From Agrocybe praecox (taxonomy: Eukaryota > Basidiomycota > Agaricomycetes > Agaricales > Agrocybaceae), in assembly GCA_964017145.1 (NCBI GenBank), contig OZ024852.1:1489945-1553944 (forward strand): a DNA stretch of 64,000 nucleotides, read 5' to 3'. This document shows positions 1 through 11,375 of this stretch, in pieces (the first letter of the stretch is position 1; every line of letters starts with the position of its first letter). The notes under the pieces were generated by a model, which was not told where the DNA came from, made no database searches, and worked only from the letters and a program-made list of their open reading frames with translations. A program made the translations under genes and the position numbers.

Positions 1-2224
1 TTCATGGGCACACGCGCTGAGTAAGAATGTAACGAACATAGCCGTCGTTCTCGAGACGCGGTAGCTCATGATTGTCGCGGCGTAGACATGTCGTAGGAGG
101 AATGTATGCACTGGTTTGTTCCATTTGCGAGAGAATTCGTCCCATGACGTTGAGTTCCACCTGGTTTTTCATTTTTTGAAATGAGTTTTTCAAAATTACT
201 GAAATAATGGATGGAGGGGTATGTACTAGAAACGTTTAAATGAGAACCTATTATAGTAATCACAAGCCTAAAAGCAGGACGTACCCAGTCTTCGTAAAAT
301 TGCCTGTCAGCGAAACTGTAAAGCAAAAAAACGTTGAGTTGAGTATTCAAGTCTATAAGTCTAAATGAATAATCTTACTATGACAATTCTGCAAATCCGT
401 TGCATATGCATTCTACCACTCATTTCTCAGATGTTTATTCTGAATCAATATCGAAAGAAAACAACGTACCGAAAATGATATAAAATAATAACAGATACGC
501 CATCATAAATGGAAGCGCGAGGTCGAGTAACGACCGTAAAAATGACTGGTCGGCTCTGGGTGTATAAGGTAGAATGAAACTTTCGGTCACAGTGTACAAA
601 AGTGCGAAAGTGCCGAAAGTAGCGACCTAGACGCGAGTGTAAACCAGAAATGATGAGCGTTGAAGGGGATACGTACGGTTTTCTCAAAAACATATAGTGG
701 TCGCATTCTATTGTATTTGTAAGTATATAAGTGAAATCGACAAAGAAAGTTTGAAGGTATTACTAACTTGTCAGTTCTTGGATACTCTAACTCGTAAACG
801 AGAGTAGGAACAAGCTGATACACAGCGAAATTCTTCCAAGTAATATTATCCGGCCACTTCACGTATAATGGTCCGGAGCTCGTCAACTCGCCTTGAAGCT
901 CTGAGTAGTCCTTAGCCATGTCCGATATTTGAGAGTCAGGATGATAAATAAGGGGATGAGGCGCAAGAGCCTTAGAAACAGTTTCCTCTTCTTCTAAGAT
1001 AAGCGATGGCTGCTGAGAAGTTTCACTGCTCATAGAGTTTGATAGTTTGATGTTGTGAACTGCGCGCACGCCCAATTCACCGCTTCCGGAGGAGAGCTCA
1101 TTACTGCGTAATTGGGTCTGAGCAACGACGGCCGTTAGACGCTTCCGCAGCGCCTGGGCGGTGTTGACGTCCACATACGATGTCGACATGCCCAGAGGAA
1201 CTTTAGGAGTGCCAATGGGCGTCTTCTCAAGGCCGTTTGGAGGCGTCGATAACTGACTCTCTGAAGAATGGGGGGCCGCCTCGATTTCAGCTTGCTTCTC
1301 TGCTGCGACCTTCATAGCTTGATCCCACCCGCCGACTGATTCGGTAGCCTCTTTCAATATGCTGAACAAGTGATTGGATTGCTCGGTGACGTTCTGTAGC
1401 TGTCCATTGACTGTGATGTATGAATGCGTTTTCATAAGCATTACCTGAGACGTATATGTGAATGGCCGGATAAAGGCAATCAGAGAGCAGACACGTACGA
1501 GGGAATGTAGAGTCAAAAAGCCCGATTGAACCCATGGCCAGTTCCTAATAGCCACATTAATTTGATAGACGTATAATTTGGTTATAGAACCTGCCTGTTA
1601 AATGTCCAGCTTATAGCTCCAAGAACAATAGTGGTCTGCAGAAGGTGTTGAAGAACAAGTCCTGTATAGTAATATCTGATCCAACCATTCTTCATGGCTT
1701 TGGCAAAAGGGACGCATATCCCTGTCGTTAGGACAAGAATGGCGTCACTCAGAGCAAGCGTGATTGCGTCCTGCGAGAACATGGCTGCAAATTGAAGGTT
1801 GAGAGGCCGACCACTAGCTTCTATACTCCGTACATATGTCTGGACGGAGAATATGAAAATGGATATCCAAAATAACGAGAAGAAGCCCTGTTGCGTCGGT
1901 CAAGTCTATGCACACAGATATTTGGCGAGCGTGATCACTTACTCTGAATTCATTGGTCGAGGAGGTATCGTTATTAATATCAAAGACTGATTTACGAGGT
2001 GCAAATGTGATAAGGGCTCTTAATTTCTTCGAACTTTTTGAGCGATAAGGCTTGGACACGTAGATAGTTCCAGAAGAGGTTTCGTAGCCACCCCGGGCTT
2101 TGTAGGCGGTGGAGGGAGTCGGATGAGCTGCATCGTTGGGCATCGTGAGGTTTGACGCGACGAGCAGTGTTGAGGTTATATGTTGTGCTATGTTATGAAG
2201 GGCGCCGCCGACGAAAGCTGTCAT
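1..2224 (-). CDS. ARE2: Sterol O-acyltransferase (ACAT/ARE family, MBOAT), 3' end cut by window edge
   Basis: Esterifies ergosterol and other sterols with acyl-CoA in the ER membrane for storage in lipid droplets. Split over at least eight exons on the minus strand. Reading from 2224: a variable, Ser-rich N-terminus; a first hydrophobic stretch; WPWVQSGFLTLHSL joined across an intron to MLMKTHSYITVNGQ; YQLVPTLVYELEYPRTDK; then IRPLYVFEKT, LLLFYIIFECICNGFAELSY, FADRQFYEDW, and near the edge WNSTSWDEFSRKWNKPVHTF followed by FLLRHVYAA. The order and spacing match yeast Are1/Are2 and animal SOAT. The MBOAT catalytic histidine is visible as the CAHE at codons 1-6, so the rest of the C-terminus is outside the window. 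The ATG at 2224 is the first in frame; an internal Met about 27 codons later is an alternative. The junction between FYEDW and WNSTS does not keep frame with the visible splice signals (see findings). Family assignment is certain; ARE1 versus ARE2 is not resolved. Confidence 0.93.
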
Positions 2225-2595
2225 TACATCATTTGTCTGAGCGGCCGGCCAAACTGTTTTTCCTATTTCGGACTTATACCCAAACCACGATGATCATCAC
2301 ATCATCGTCAAGAATTTGTTCAGAACTCAAAATAAGCATACCAGGCTCTACAGACCTTTCATTCCGGAAGTTTTCGATTCCGGTGTCAAGGCGTTATCAC
2401 TAAGTTATTCCGTCTTATCACGTACAACCATGCTTGCAACTTTACTCCGAGTCGGAAACTTATTGGGTCTAGCTGCTATTCGGCCTGCTAATCTGGGCTA
2501 TCAGGGAGCGTCCCTTCCGACCGTCATGAGCTGGCAACATAAACCCTGCACCTCTGCTTATCCAAATTAGTAACCCAGGTTGAACCACTACTTTC
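2225..2595. promoter_or_regulatory. Divergent intergenic region between sterol acyltransferase and F-box gene
   Basis: This 371-bp spacer separates two start codons that point away from each other, so it must hold both promoters. It contains TGATGATCATCACATCATC-like palindromic sequence near 2287-2307, but I see no strong TATA box on either strand. Confidence 0.5.
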
Positions 2596-3954
2596 ATGGC
2601 TGCTCAAGATAAGCTCTGCGCGGAATTGTACGACTATATCATCGACTTTCTGCACGACGACGAGCATGCTCTCCGTGCCTGTGCTCTAGTCTGTCGCGAC
2701 TGGGCACTAGCCAGTCGTTACCACTTGTTCTATCAACTCCGACTTACCGGGAGTGGGCCCTCTCTTGCCAGGGGTTGGACGCAGGACACTGCATGCCGTC
2801 GCATCTTTGCTGCTATCCTCTCTTCCCCACACTTGGCCTCTTATGTGAACAAGCTCACTATCCGAGAGACGGACGTTATCAGACCCTCGACTTACCGATG
2901 GGTCAGCGGGGAAATTGTGTTCCCTCAACTTTTAACCAAGCTCACTTCCTTACGAGCACTGGAATTCAACTTCCCAACACCAGGTCCAGCAAGCGACAAG
3001 ACAGGATGGTCGACAATGGAATTCAGAGACATCACCGAGGCCATGACCACGATGTCCTTAGAGTTCTTATCACTGCGCCAATTTTCCTTCAGTTCTCTTC
3101 ACGATTTTATCAAATTGTTGGATACTTGTCGCCACCTGAAAACCCTCCAACTCGACCATGTTGACATTACCACCACGACTACTCTCTTCTCGCCTTCTGC
3201 CTTAGAACACGTGCTTAGCATGCAGTTATCGGATTCCATGACACAGACTTACGAGAAGAAAGCCAATTTAGACACTCTACTCCTTAGGTCCAACAACCTT
3301 TCGCTAATAATTCCCGTTTTGCTCCATCCCGGCTCTTTCCTTGACTTGACCAGCCTTCGACGCCTCACCATTAATGTAACGCCGGAAAACTACAGGAACG
3401 TGGTCGAACTTCTGCGATGCGTACCAAACCTAGAGTATCTTGACTTGGAAATAGAACATGACTGTGAGTAATAGCATCTATTCCAACAGCATAACCTGTA
3501 TCTGACAATACATCAATTTACAGTTGATTACGGGACCCACCTAGATTATAGAGACACTATAGATGCAAGCCTGATGCCCTACCTCAAATCCTTCTCCATC
3601 CAAAGCAGTGTTCTCCTCGGCCGCACAGACCCACTTCCATGGTTATTCAACACCCTTTCAACTGCAAACTACCAGAACACCCTCGAAGATATGTCCCTGA
3701 CTTGTATCGTCGACAAACCACCACCATCCCTCTCTGTAGAAGCCTTCGATGACGTCCTCCTAGGCTGGCACAATCTTGACGACCTTCTCACGCAACCCAT
3801 TTTCAGTGCCATGAAGAGATTTAGGCTAGACTTCTCCCTCGACAATCCTAGCGGCGACGATTCGTTGCCATCGATTTCTCAAGAATTCACTAAACAGCTC
3901 CGCAAGTTGAGTAAGAAAGGTGTTCTAGAAGTCGATTTTTGTGAAGCGAGGTAG
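2596..3954 (+). CDS. F-box/LRR-type protein (tandem copy 1)
   Basis: Two exons, 2596-3463 and 3524-3954, give 432 residues. The intron starts GTGAGT and ends TTTACAG, and phase is preserved (EHD then FDYGTHLDYRD). The N-terminus, ELYDYIIDFLHDDEHALRAC followed by ALVCRDWALASRYHLFYQL, is the degenerate F-box typical of Agaricomycetes; in such proteins it is expected to bind Skp1 of an SCF ubiquitin ligase. The remainder shows leucine-rich, weakly repeated helices (LKTLQLDHVDI, LEYLDLEIEHD), consistent with a substrate-binding LRR-like fold. The gene lies head-to-tail with a second gene of the same architecture at 4303. The substrate is unknown. Genes of this type are strongly expanded in mushroom genomes. 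Confidence 0.85.
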
Positions 3955-4302
3955 AACCTCGAATGGTACATATATTCTAATGTTTTCCTCTTTCTTTCGT
4001 AATTGTCGGTGCTGTAGACCATACCTCTAGTTCTTGATATTGTTGTCCTCGTAATTGCTGACTTTTTTGGTGTACATTGTGATAATTTTTAGTAGTATAC
4101 CCCAGTAACTATTGGATATCGAAAAATAATTATAATGTCCTTATTAGTGACTGAGTTTCATCAGTCTACTCCGAGTTCAAATGCCCATGTTATTGGTGCA
4201 CTGGTAGTCAATGATCCCCAATGCAAATTCTACTTTCTCATCAATAATCATATACCGGTAACGACGTCCCGACCATCTTAACCACCTCACCCCCCGACCA
4301 CG
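3955..4302. other. Intergenic spacer between tandem F-box genes
   Basis: AT-rich 348-bp spacer holding the 3' UTR of the first F-box gene and the promoter of the second. No further coding or structured element was recognised. Confidence 0.6.
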
Positions 4303-5707
4303 ATGTCGCTTAGTAGGAGCGACGAACAAAGTCTTCCTCAAGAGATATTCGATGATGTAATAGGCCACCTTCACGGCGATATCAACGACCTTCGTACATG
4401 CGCGCTCGTATCCTCTGCATGGCTCTCCTCCGCCCGCGCGCAACTCTTCCATCGGATTTCCCTCAACCCGCCAAAAAATGTCAGAAGCTCGTCGTTCTTC
4501 TTTACAAAGCCCCACCCCCCTCCATGCAAGAAGCTGTATGAATGCATCGAGCAATCTAGCAGAAGTCGCTTTGGGGGTTTGACTCATTACATCAGGGAGC
4601 TGCACATCTGTGAGGGCATTCTCGGCAGAGAATGGCTGGCGCACGAGCCGACTCTTCATCTTTTACTTCGTGCGCTCCATAATTTACGCAGATTTGAGAT
4701 TACCAGGTCCGCATCCGTCCGCATCCGGTGGGGAGAGTTTCAGGAAGCGTTCGAGGGTCATATATTGAGGCTTCCGTCGTTGACAGAACTCAAACTGGGA
4801 AGTTTGATGTTCGGCAGTGTCTTGGATCTCAGCAAGGTCTTGCGAGCGTGCAAGAATTTAAGGGTGTTGGAAGCGCACCATGTCGATTTCGTAAATGACA
4901 ACATGGATGTGTTACAAGGCATGGAGTCTTCGTCCAGCCTCCTGACCCCTCTGGATACCCTTATCGTTGGACCACGGACATCTGCAGCATTGATTAGGAC
5001 TCTTTTACAACCATCTTCTGGCGTGACGGTATCTACTCTGCGAAAGTTGGCTATGTCAATATCAGGCGATTTCGCAGACTTTGCAAATTTGCTGCATGCC
5101 TCAACTTCTGTCGAAAGCCTCGAATTTACTCTGATGAACGACAGTCAGTAGCCCAAAGTGCTGGATGTCCTGCCTTTCTAACGCACGTCTAATTTTTACA
5201 GTACATCTCGAAGAATACTTCAGATTGTCTCCCTGTAATCAATTCGATCTTTCTCAGGTCCCACACCTACAGCACCTCAAGGTCAATATCGACGTTTTAC
5301 AAAAGTTGGAAGATCCCCTACCTTGGTTAACAGAAGTGCTACGCACCGGTGTCGACCCATTGCGACCGAAACAGATAAATGCACTCCAGACGGTATGGGT
5401 CACGTATACTGTGTACCTTCCAGCGCCGTACATGGACAGGTCGATCAACACGACGATCTTTGGGAAATGGAGTGAAATTGATATTATTTTGTCCGGGGCT
5501 TCGGAGGATCTTGAGGGTGGTGTTGAGGATAAGAGATGTGATTCGCATGCCTATGACAACTTGCAAAATGTGCGGTTGGAATTTATGCTCGAAAATCCCA
5601 TTGGATTTGGGGTAGCTCCGAGGTTTTTGAAGGAAATGGTCTTGCATAGTCCAAGATTAGAAAGTAGGAATATCTTGACTCTAAACGCGTTTGATACGAG
5701 TCGGTAG
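4303..5707 (+). CDS. F-box/LRR-type protein (tandem copy 2)
   Basis: Exons 4303-5143 and 5202-5707 give 448 residues; the intron begins GTCAGT and ends TTTACAG, with phase kept (LMND then IHLEEYFRLSP). The N-terminus LPQEIFDDVIGHLHGDINDL followed by RTCALVSSAWLSSARAQLF is a fungal F-box. Downstream are LRR-like segments (LTELKLGSLMFG, LRVLEAHHVDFV, VESLEFTLMND). Architecture, orientation and intron position match the gene immediately upstream, so the pair probably arose by tandem duplication, but sequence divergence is large and the event is old. Expected to act as the substrate receptor of an SCF E3 ligase; the target cannot be predicted. Confidence 0.85.
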
Positions 5708-6269
5708 ATTGGCGTAGCGCTACTCTCAAGTTAGAGCAGAATGCAGATAGAAATTTTTGTATTGGAAGGTTCAGTGGTGTACTAGTAGTTCGACAAGTGC
5801 AAATACGTAGCGTTATATATGTACGACCTATTCAAAACATCGTCCAGTAGGTGTCGAAGGTAGACATTCTGCAAGGTCCAAGAAACAATCTTGCTGCGTC
5901 GTTTAACGATCCTGCATGTGGGGTTTCTCGTGCAAGACGTAGATATACGCGGCTATTGAGAGTAACTGAAAATGTTTAGACGATTTTGTAAATGACATAG
6001 TAAATGGATAGATTGGGCATTTAGGTGAGAGAGGAGAGTGAAGAAGATCTGTTGAAGTTTAAATTTTAATATTTATAGTGTTCCAGATGTTTACAGTTGT
6101 TATATTTAAAAACTGTAATCGTGTGCTATGCATTTTGACGCGTTGCCTTAGCCGACCTACTTACTGACTCAATTTATAATCAACTCCCTTCAAAATCAAC
6201 TCCCTTCAAGACAGTTCAGGATAACTAAGAGGCCCCTTTCTGGTACTTTGGCAACTACTCTTTTTCAAA
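5708..6269. other. Intergenic spacer upstream of Clr2-like gene
   Basis: AT-rich sequence with 3' UTR and promoter. An imperfect direct repeat of about 17 bp (CAACTCCCTTCAA) occurs twice at 6181-6209, just upstream of the start codon. No gene recognised. Confidence 0.55.
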
Positions 6270-8821
6270 ATGTCTGCGCGTAGGCTTGCAGACACAGGTT
6301 CTGCACTTCCTGCCAATCCTGAATACATTGACTTCCCTAACTCCGACGGGAACGTGAGCACTTGGCCACCTAATACGACGCGCGTTGTCGACAATGAAGG
6401 TCATGTAAACTATTACGAATATGTGCCAATAGACCACCATCAGGGTATAAGATGGAGAACCGTGGTTGGAGACGCTGTGGCTAAAGCATTGAACATGCCA
6501 GGTAATTCGCTTTCGACATTCTAATGCACGTGTACTCAAATTCTCTTATAGAGGGGAAAAATTATGTTATGAGAGATTTTCCAGCGAATTATAGAATGTT
6601 TGATCACAACAAGGGCCCACAAAACAACCCAAGGCACGACTTATATCTTTTCGGTATGAAATACTCATTATTTAGACATTCTATTTCAACTGAATTGTAG
6701 TCGCTAGGTGGAATCAAAAGACGTTTCCGCTCCATATTTGAATTTGTTCCTCATGCTATCTGGCTTATGGGAGATCTTTCCGACAATTGTGCTTGTAAAT
6801 ACTGTGGCGGGAAGAAATCACAGAAGGAAATCACAGCATCTATGAGCAACATTCTACGCTTGACACCGACTCATTCACCATCTCCCAGTAGACCGAAAAC
6901 CATTCGAGACAAAGGAAAGGGCAGAGAGATTACGAAAAAAAGAGTGCCTCAACGGCGCGACACCCAGGTCTATGCTTCGGTGCAGAAGGTGGTCAAACAT
7001 TTAAAACCTTCCCCAGGCGTCTTGAAGCAGCCTATGCTAGTCGAGCGCAATAGTGATTTACGGGCCATGTACTGCCCGATATCTATGGAACTTAAACGTT
7101 GGTATAGAGAAGGGGAAGTCGTTTGGTGCTCCCTCGGGACTCCAATACCTGGACCAGATGGCAATAAGGCGTCGTCTATTGAATTCTGGCCCGGTGTTGT
7201 CGACGAAGTAAAGCTGAAGACAGAGCCAATACCACGAGAGTTGAACGGACACTCGACTTCTTCTCGGTCAGAAAGCCAGGCGGGTTCCTCGACTGTTGTG
7301 CAACCGCCTGCTATGACGGACGATACAGGTCCTATACTTGAGAATACAGGCGAACCTTTGCCTTGGACTGTCCGCCAGTCAACAAGATACAAAGTGCAGT
7401 TATTATCCGTTTCTCATTCTTACACCATCGACGATGAGATGGTTATTCCTTATCAAGCGTATATCCCGCCGAGTGATCTTCTGAACGCAATGGCCACTTT
7501 TCCTGCTGATCAGCTTGAATTTAACAAAGAAATACTATCCAAATTCAATCCTTGCACAAGTCCTACCCCATCATTCTACGATGCAGTTTCGGCATACGCT
7601 ACAGCCCTTCAGATGGCATCTATGCTTTCTGCGACCTGGTGTTTGACAGATAATTACGAGGTCAAATATTCCATTAACTCCAGTCCAAAGCCTAGTCTCA
7701 AGCTCTCTACAAATCCTCTTTCCACCCAACCGGTTCCACGATCTGCATCGCAACCACCTCTTACAATGGAGGAAGCACTACAAGAAACCAGCAGGCACAA
7801 TGCCGAAATCGCAAAGACCACCCCGTTATATCGTCATGTCTCTTCTGTCAATCCCGAAAGGACACAGGAAGAAGTCGACAGGACAGTTAAACGTGTGTTA
7901 GGCGTACCACCGCCGTCTAACCTTGTTCAAACGAGGTTCCAAGGCTTATGGTGGGGAGCGGAAAGGATATGGACGAACGACTTCATTCGCCTCAAGATTC
8001 CCCGTAGAACGTTGGCACCCAATGGCGGCCCTCATATTCTACCACCTTCCGGTCCCGGTGAGTCCGCTATCGAATCCTGGAAAAGTATCGGCAGGGATCC
8101 GACTCAGCTTGGTGCAGGAGTTCGTGGAGTTTTCTTACGCTTGGATGGGCTTGTAACGGTCGATGTTCCTACACCGGATGGCGGTTCGAAGAAAGAAGCG
8201 AGAGTTTGCGGAATGCTTTACGAGCTCGCCGATCACGACTGGGCAGAACCTGCGGAATCTGGATTTGCAACAATTGTTCCATCACAGACGGATCCTTCTC
8301 AAAGTGCAGCACCTTATACGACTGTAGCAGGTCCCTCTACAGAGAATGCTGCCCTGCCCAGCGGTCAAACTGACTCTCAGTTTCTCGATGATGTCCCTCC
8401 GACGACGTCTGAAGACCTACTGGGCGACAAATTACCTCAAGCACCTAAAGGGTATAGATTCCGTTCCATCCTCAAGCCGGGTTATGAGTTTATGGGGGCT
8501 ATGGGCTTGATTAGTGGCCGCTATTATCCAAGAATTCTTGACCATCCGAGAATTCAACCCCGTGTTACAGCCGCGCTTAGCGTTCCTGAGGAGAAGGGTC
8601 CGATTGGGTTCGACAGTTTATGGGCGCTTGAAGGATTGTCGGCTGGGTACTTCAATTCAGTGGACCCATTCCGATACAAACCGAATCGCGTGGCGATGAT
8701 GCAAGATGCGGATACAGAAGCTGTAGAGCAGTTAAAGAGTTATGTCTCTGAGAAGAAGCTCAAAGACACGACATTGCAACGCCAGGAGGATGCGATGGAT
8801 GTAGATGACCCCTTCATGTGA
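6270..8821 (+). CDS. clr2: Clr2-like transcriptional silencing protein (SHREC complex)
   Basis: Three exons, 6270-6501, 6552-6653 and 6708-8821, give 815 residues in one frame. Clr2 is a subunit of the fission yeast SHREC histone-deacetylase/remodelling complex, which silences heterochromatin. The diagnostic N-terminal part is NYYEYVPIDHHQGIRWRTVV, NYVMRDFPANYRMFDHNKGP, DLYLFG, then RRFRSIFEFVPHAIWL and CACKYCGG. This matches the Clr2 silencing domain, including the terminal CxCxxC cysteine cluster. The middle holds low-complexity Ser/Pro linkers. The C-terminal half has a second conserved region (WWGAERIWTNDFIRLKIPRR, GVFLRLDGLVTVDV) resembling the Clr2 C-terminal SH3/BAH-like part. Exon 3 uses the acceptor CGCTAG at 6707; the TAG seven bases upstream would shift the frame. 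Expected to be nuclear. Neighbours give no functional link. Confidence 0.85.
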
Positions 8822-10088
8822 AATTGGGACTTTCTTGTTGTTTAGTAACGATATATACGAGCGTCATGGTGCTGCATACGCTACTTTTGTGATCTTTCGT
8901 CGAAGGTATTAGGGAGGGATGATATGTACTCAGGACATTGAAGCTAGTCACTAGTCACGACACATAGCTTCAAGCGCTTTTCTTTCATACCCTGTTTCAT
9001 GTGACTAGACTTTGCTGCAGGCCTTACGCATCGATTATTTGGGGTATGTAGGGACTTAACCAAAATTTAGTTATCCCAGAATGGCTATTGAGGGAAGTCA
9101 GTTGAAAAAACAAACCCAAGATTTGTTTGATTCGGGCACTTGGCGGGATAAACTCACAATCTCAGAGCTGTGCACACAGAAAGCCCATAGTCAAAAGAAG
9201 ATTAAATTATTGTATTAATGATAAATATACATAAGTTAGCTTCAAAAAGGAGTATGCCGGTAGTTAGTAATGTACAATAATATCTCTATATAAAAAACAT
9301 CAAAGAGGAAAGAAGACATCAAACGTTTTTTTTCTTCGAACCATACTCTAATGGTTGTAAGGCGCCAAGTGTTCCTTGACTGTTAAGATGTTTATATGGC
9401 GCGTTTTGGTGCCGTTCAAAAAAAAAAAAAAAAAAAAAAAAGTGGAAAACCGCCGTCTATTGACGAGCGGAAAACACTCGAAAGAGGACCTAACCAGTGA
9501 GGATGACTCACACAAGAGAGAACGGGACCAAAACGCGTGGATTTTGTACAAGCAGAAAGCAAGTCTAAAGAAGAGAAAAAGAAAGAGGTGACGATACATC
9601 CATAGATATATGGATGTCGTCAAATATGCGCAAACAAGCTGTGAGGCGCCAGCCTTACAAAGGTTCCCCATGAGCATTCGCCAGTGGCCATTGCGAAGTT
9701 GGATGGCATATGTGTTCAAAAGGTGTGTCGAGAAGAGGTGCAACAACTGTTGGTGGAATGTCGAAGGCGACAGAGGAGGGGCACTCGATGCACGGGCGCC
9801 TATCGGTCACTTGCAGCGTTGTGTGCGCAAATGGATGGACGGCATTCGCTGCATGACTATGTTACCGATGTTCGCTTTGCTAGCCGTGTCGCAGAGGGAT
9901 GAGTGCTAGCGACAGAAAGGAGTTGGGGAGCCGGAGGGTGTCCCAAGGTTCGCTTTGGGATAAGCAAGATGGTGGGATTAGGAGGCGGGGAGCGGGTAGA
10001 CATCAGTGACCAACTTCCCTCGTCGAGTGAACCCGAATGCTCCTGCCTCCCCAAAGGCCTAGGAGCGCTGATTTGCAGTTTAGGTCTG
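8822..10088. other. Intergenic region with poly(A) tract
   Basis: About 1.27 kb between the Clr2-like gene and the end of the next minus-strand gene. It holds a 24-base A run and short overlapping ORFs with no recognisable protein. The part from about 9857 may instead be the true 3' coding end of the minus-strand gene (see that entry). Confidence 0.5.
9418..9441 (+). repeat. A24 homopolymer tract
   Basis: Twenty-four consecutive A on the plus strand. It may be a simple repeat or the tail of an old retroposed transcript; no target-site duplication was identified. Confidence 0.9.
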
Positions 10089-11375
10089 CTAACCGGCGGC
10101 ATCAACGGGGACGAGGCGATACCACCTTGAACTCGTTGAGCAAAGCGACGTCCAATGCCTCCAAAGGGTTCCCGAGGCTTGGACTTGACGAGCTTCGGGG
10201 AGGGTGGTTCGACGGCGGACGGCGGGTAAAATCTCACCCAGAGTACCACTTGAATTCTCTGAGACATTGCTGTTGCTACCGTCCGACGTGTTTCGCCCTG
10301 CCGTTCTCTCGAATGACATGGGTCGACCAAGTCCCCATCCCGCTGCCTTTTCTTCCTCGATCTTCTGCTGGATAGCCCTCTGCACTGTTCGCAACTCCGG
10401 GCAGTCCGAATCTGGATCCGAACCGCAGTCGGTCTCCTCGACCTTGGGAGCCTCCTATTGGAAGTAAGTTAACATACAAGAGTCAGAAATAATTAACGTG
10501 AAAGCATACCTGTACTACTGGAATTGAGTCCAGTTTCTTTGACACGATGATTTCGTGTCGCTTGCTTCCTTTGGCCCGACATTTTTCTAGGCAAGCGCAC
10601 TTCAGGTCATGCCTTGGTACTGAAGGCGCCGTCAACCTCGGGTTGCGACCGGAACGAGGAGGGGATGAGGCGTCGACAGGACGGGGGCCGGATGCACGAA
10701 GGGCGGGTTCGGGCGCCTAATTTGATAGAGAGAAATAAACAGCGATGTTGAAAATACTATTGTAGATTTACGCACCGTGTATACAGTCGTTAACCCTTTG
10801 TCCTTCACCCCTGCGACGCCAACACGTGGCCCGCCCAGCGAGGCGACTCTGGGCTTGTGCGCGATGACATCCGGGCAAAAAGGTCTAACGACCGTCGAGA
10901 TGACTCGGTGCCATATATCTGCATAGGCCCCCGTGATTGAGTGGACGAGGGCCTCCTCAGCCTCTCTGCCCGCGTTGGCCGCATATACGGTGCTGTGGAG
11001 GACAGAGAACGTGAAGGAGGAGCCAATTGTGTTGCAGCTGCCAGAAGGTGTGATAGATTCACTGCCCTCCGAAGCGCGTTGGGTGTCTGGAACACGAATA
11101 AGCAGGACGGCTTTTTCTTTGGCGGCTCGGGAATTGGCGTAAGGGCTTTTGCACCCTCCGAGCTTGAGGCCGCGCGATTGACGAATAGCCAAAGCAGAGG
11201 GGCGTTCGAGGCGGGAAGAGGTGGTAGACGCATCGCCACAAATATCGCTCGGGCAAACGGTGTAGAAGTCAGATATATTATTGGGGTGGGCAAGGTTGAC
11301 AACCCTTCCAGAAAGTCGCTCCTCGCCCAGTGCCATCATTCTGAAGGCAAAAGTAGAATGAGATGAGCTAGCCAT
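10089..11375 (-). CDS. Unknown basidiomycete protein, three exons, C-terminus uncertain
   Basis: Exons 11375-10776, 10716-10510 and 10454-10089 join in frame to 390 residues, all with good splice sites (GTGCGT...TTAG, GTATGC...AATAG). The start MASSSHSTFAFRMM lies about 115 bp downstream of a TATA box. The protein begins with a globular-looking part (SFTFSVLHSTVYAANAGREA, VRPFCPDVIAHKPRVASLGG) and becomes Pro/Ser/Arg-rich and disordered. Exon 2 has a small cysteine cluster (CACLEKCRAKG). Exon 3 contains a charged helix (VQRAIQQKIEEEKAAGWGLG). After about 40 residues of exon 3 an overlapping frame, running to 9857, reads as a more protein-like Pro/Arg-rich sequence (PPSPKLVKSKPREPFGGIGR), so the real C-terminus may lie at 9857 through an unrecognised intron or frameshift. 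I do not recognise the family. Confidence 0.6.

Noticed and set aside
9376..9591. ORF running through the A24 tract and encoding a poly-Lys segment
   Set aside because: Its coding appearance comes from the homopolymer; no family features, start context or splicing support.
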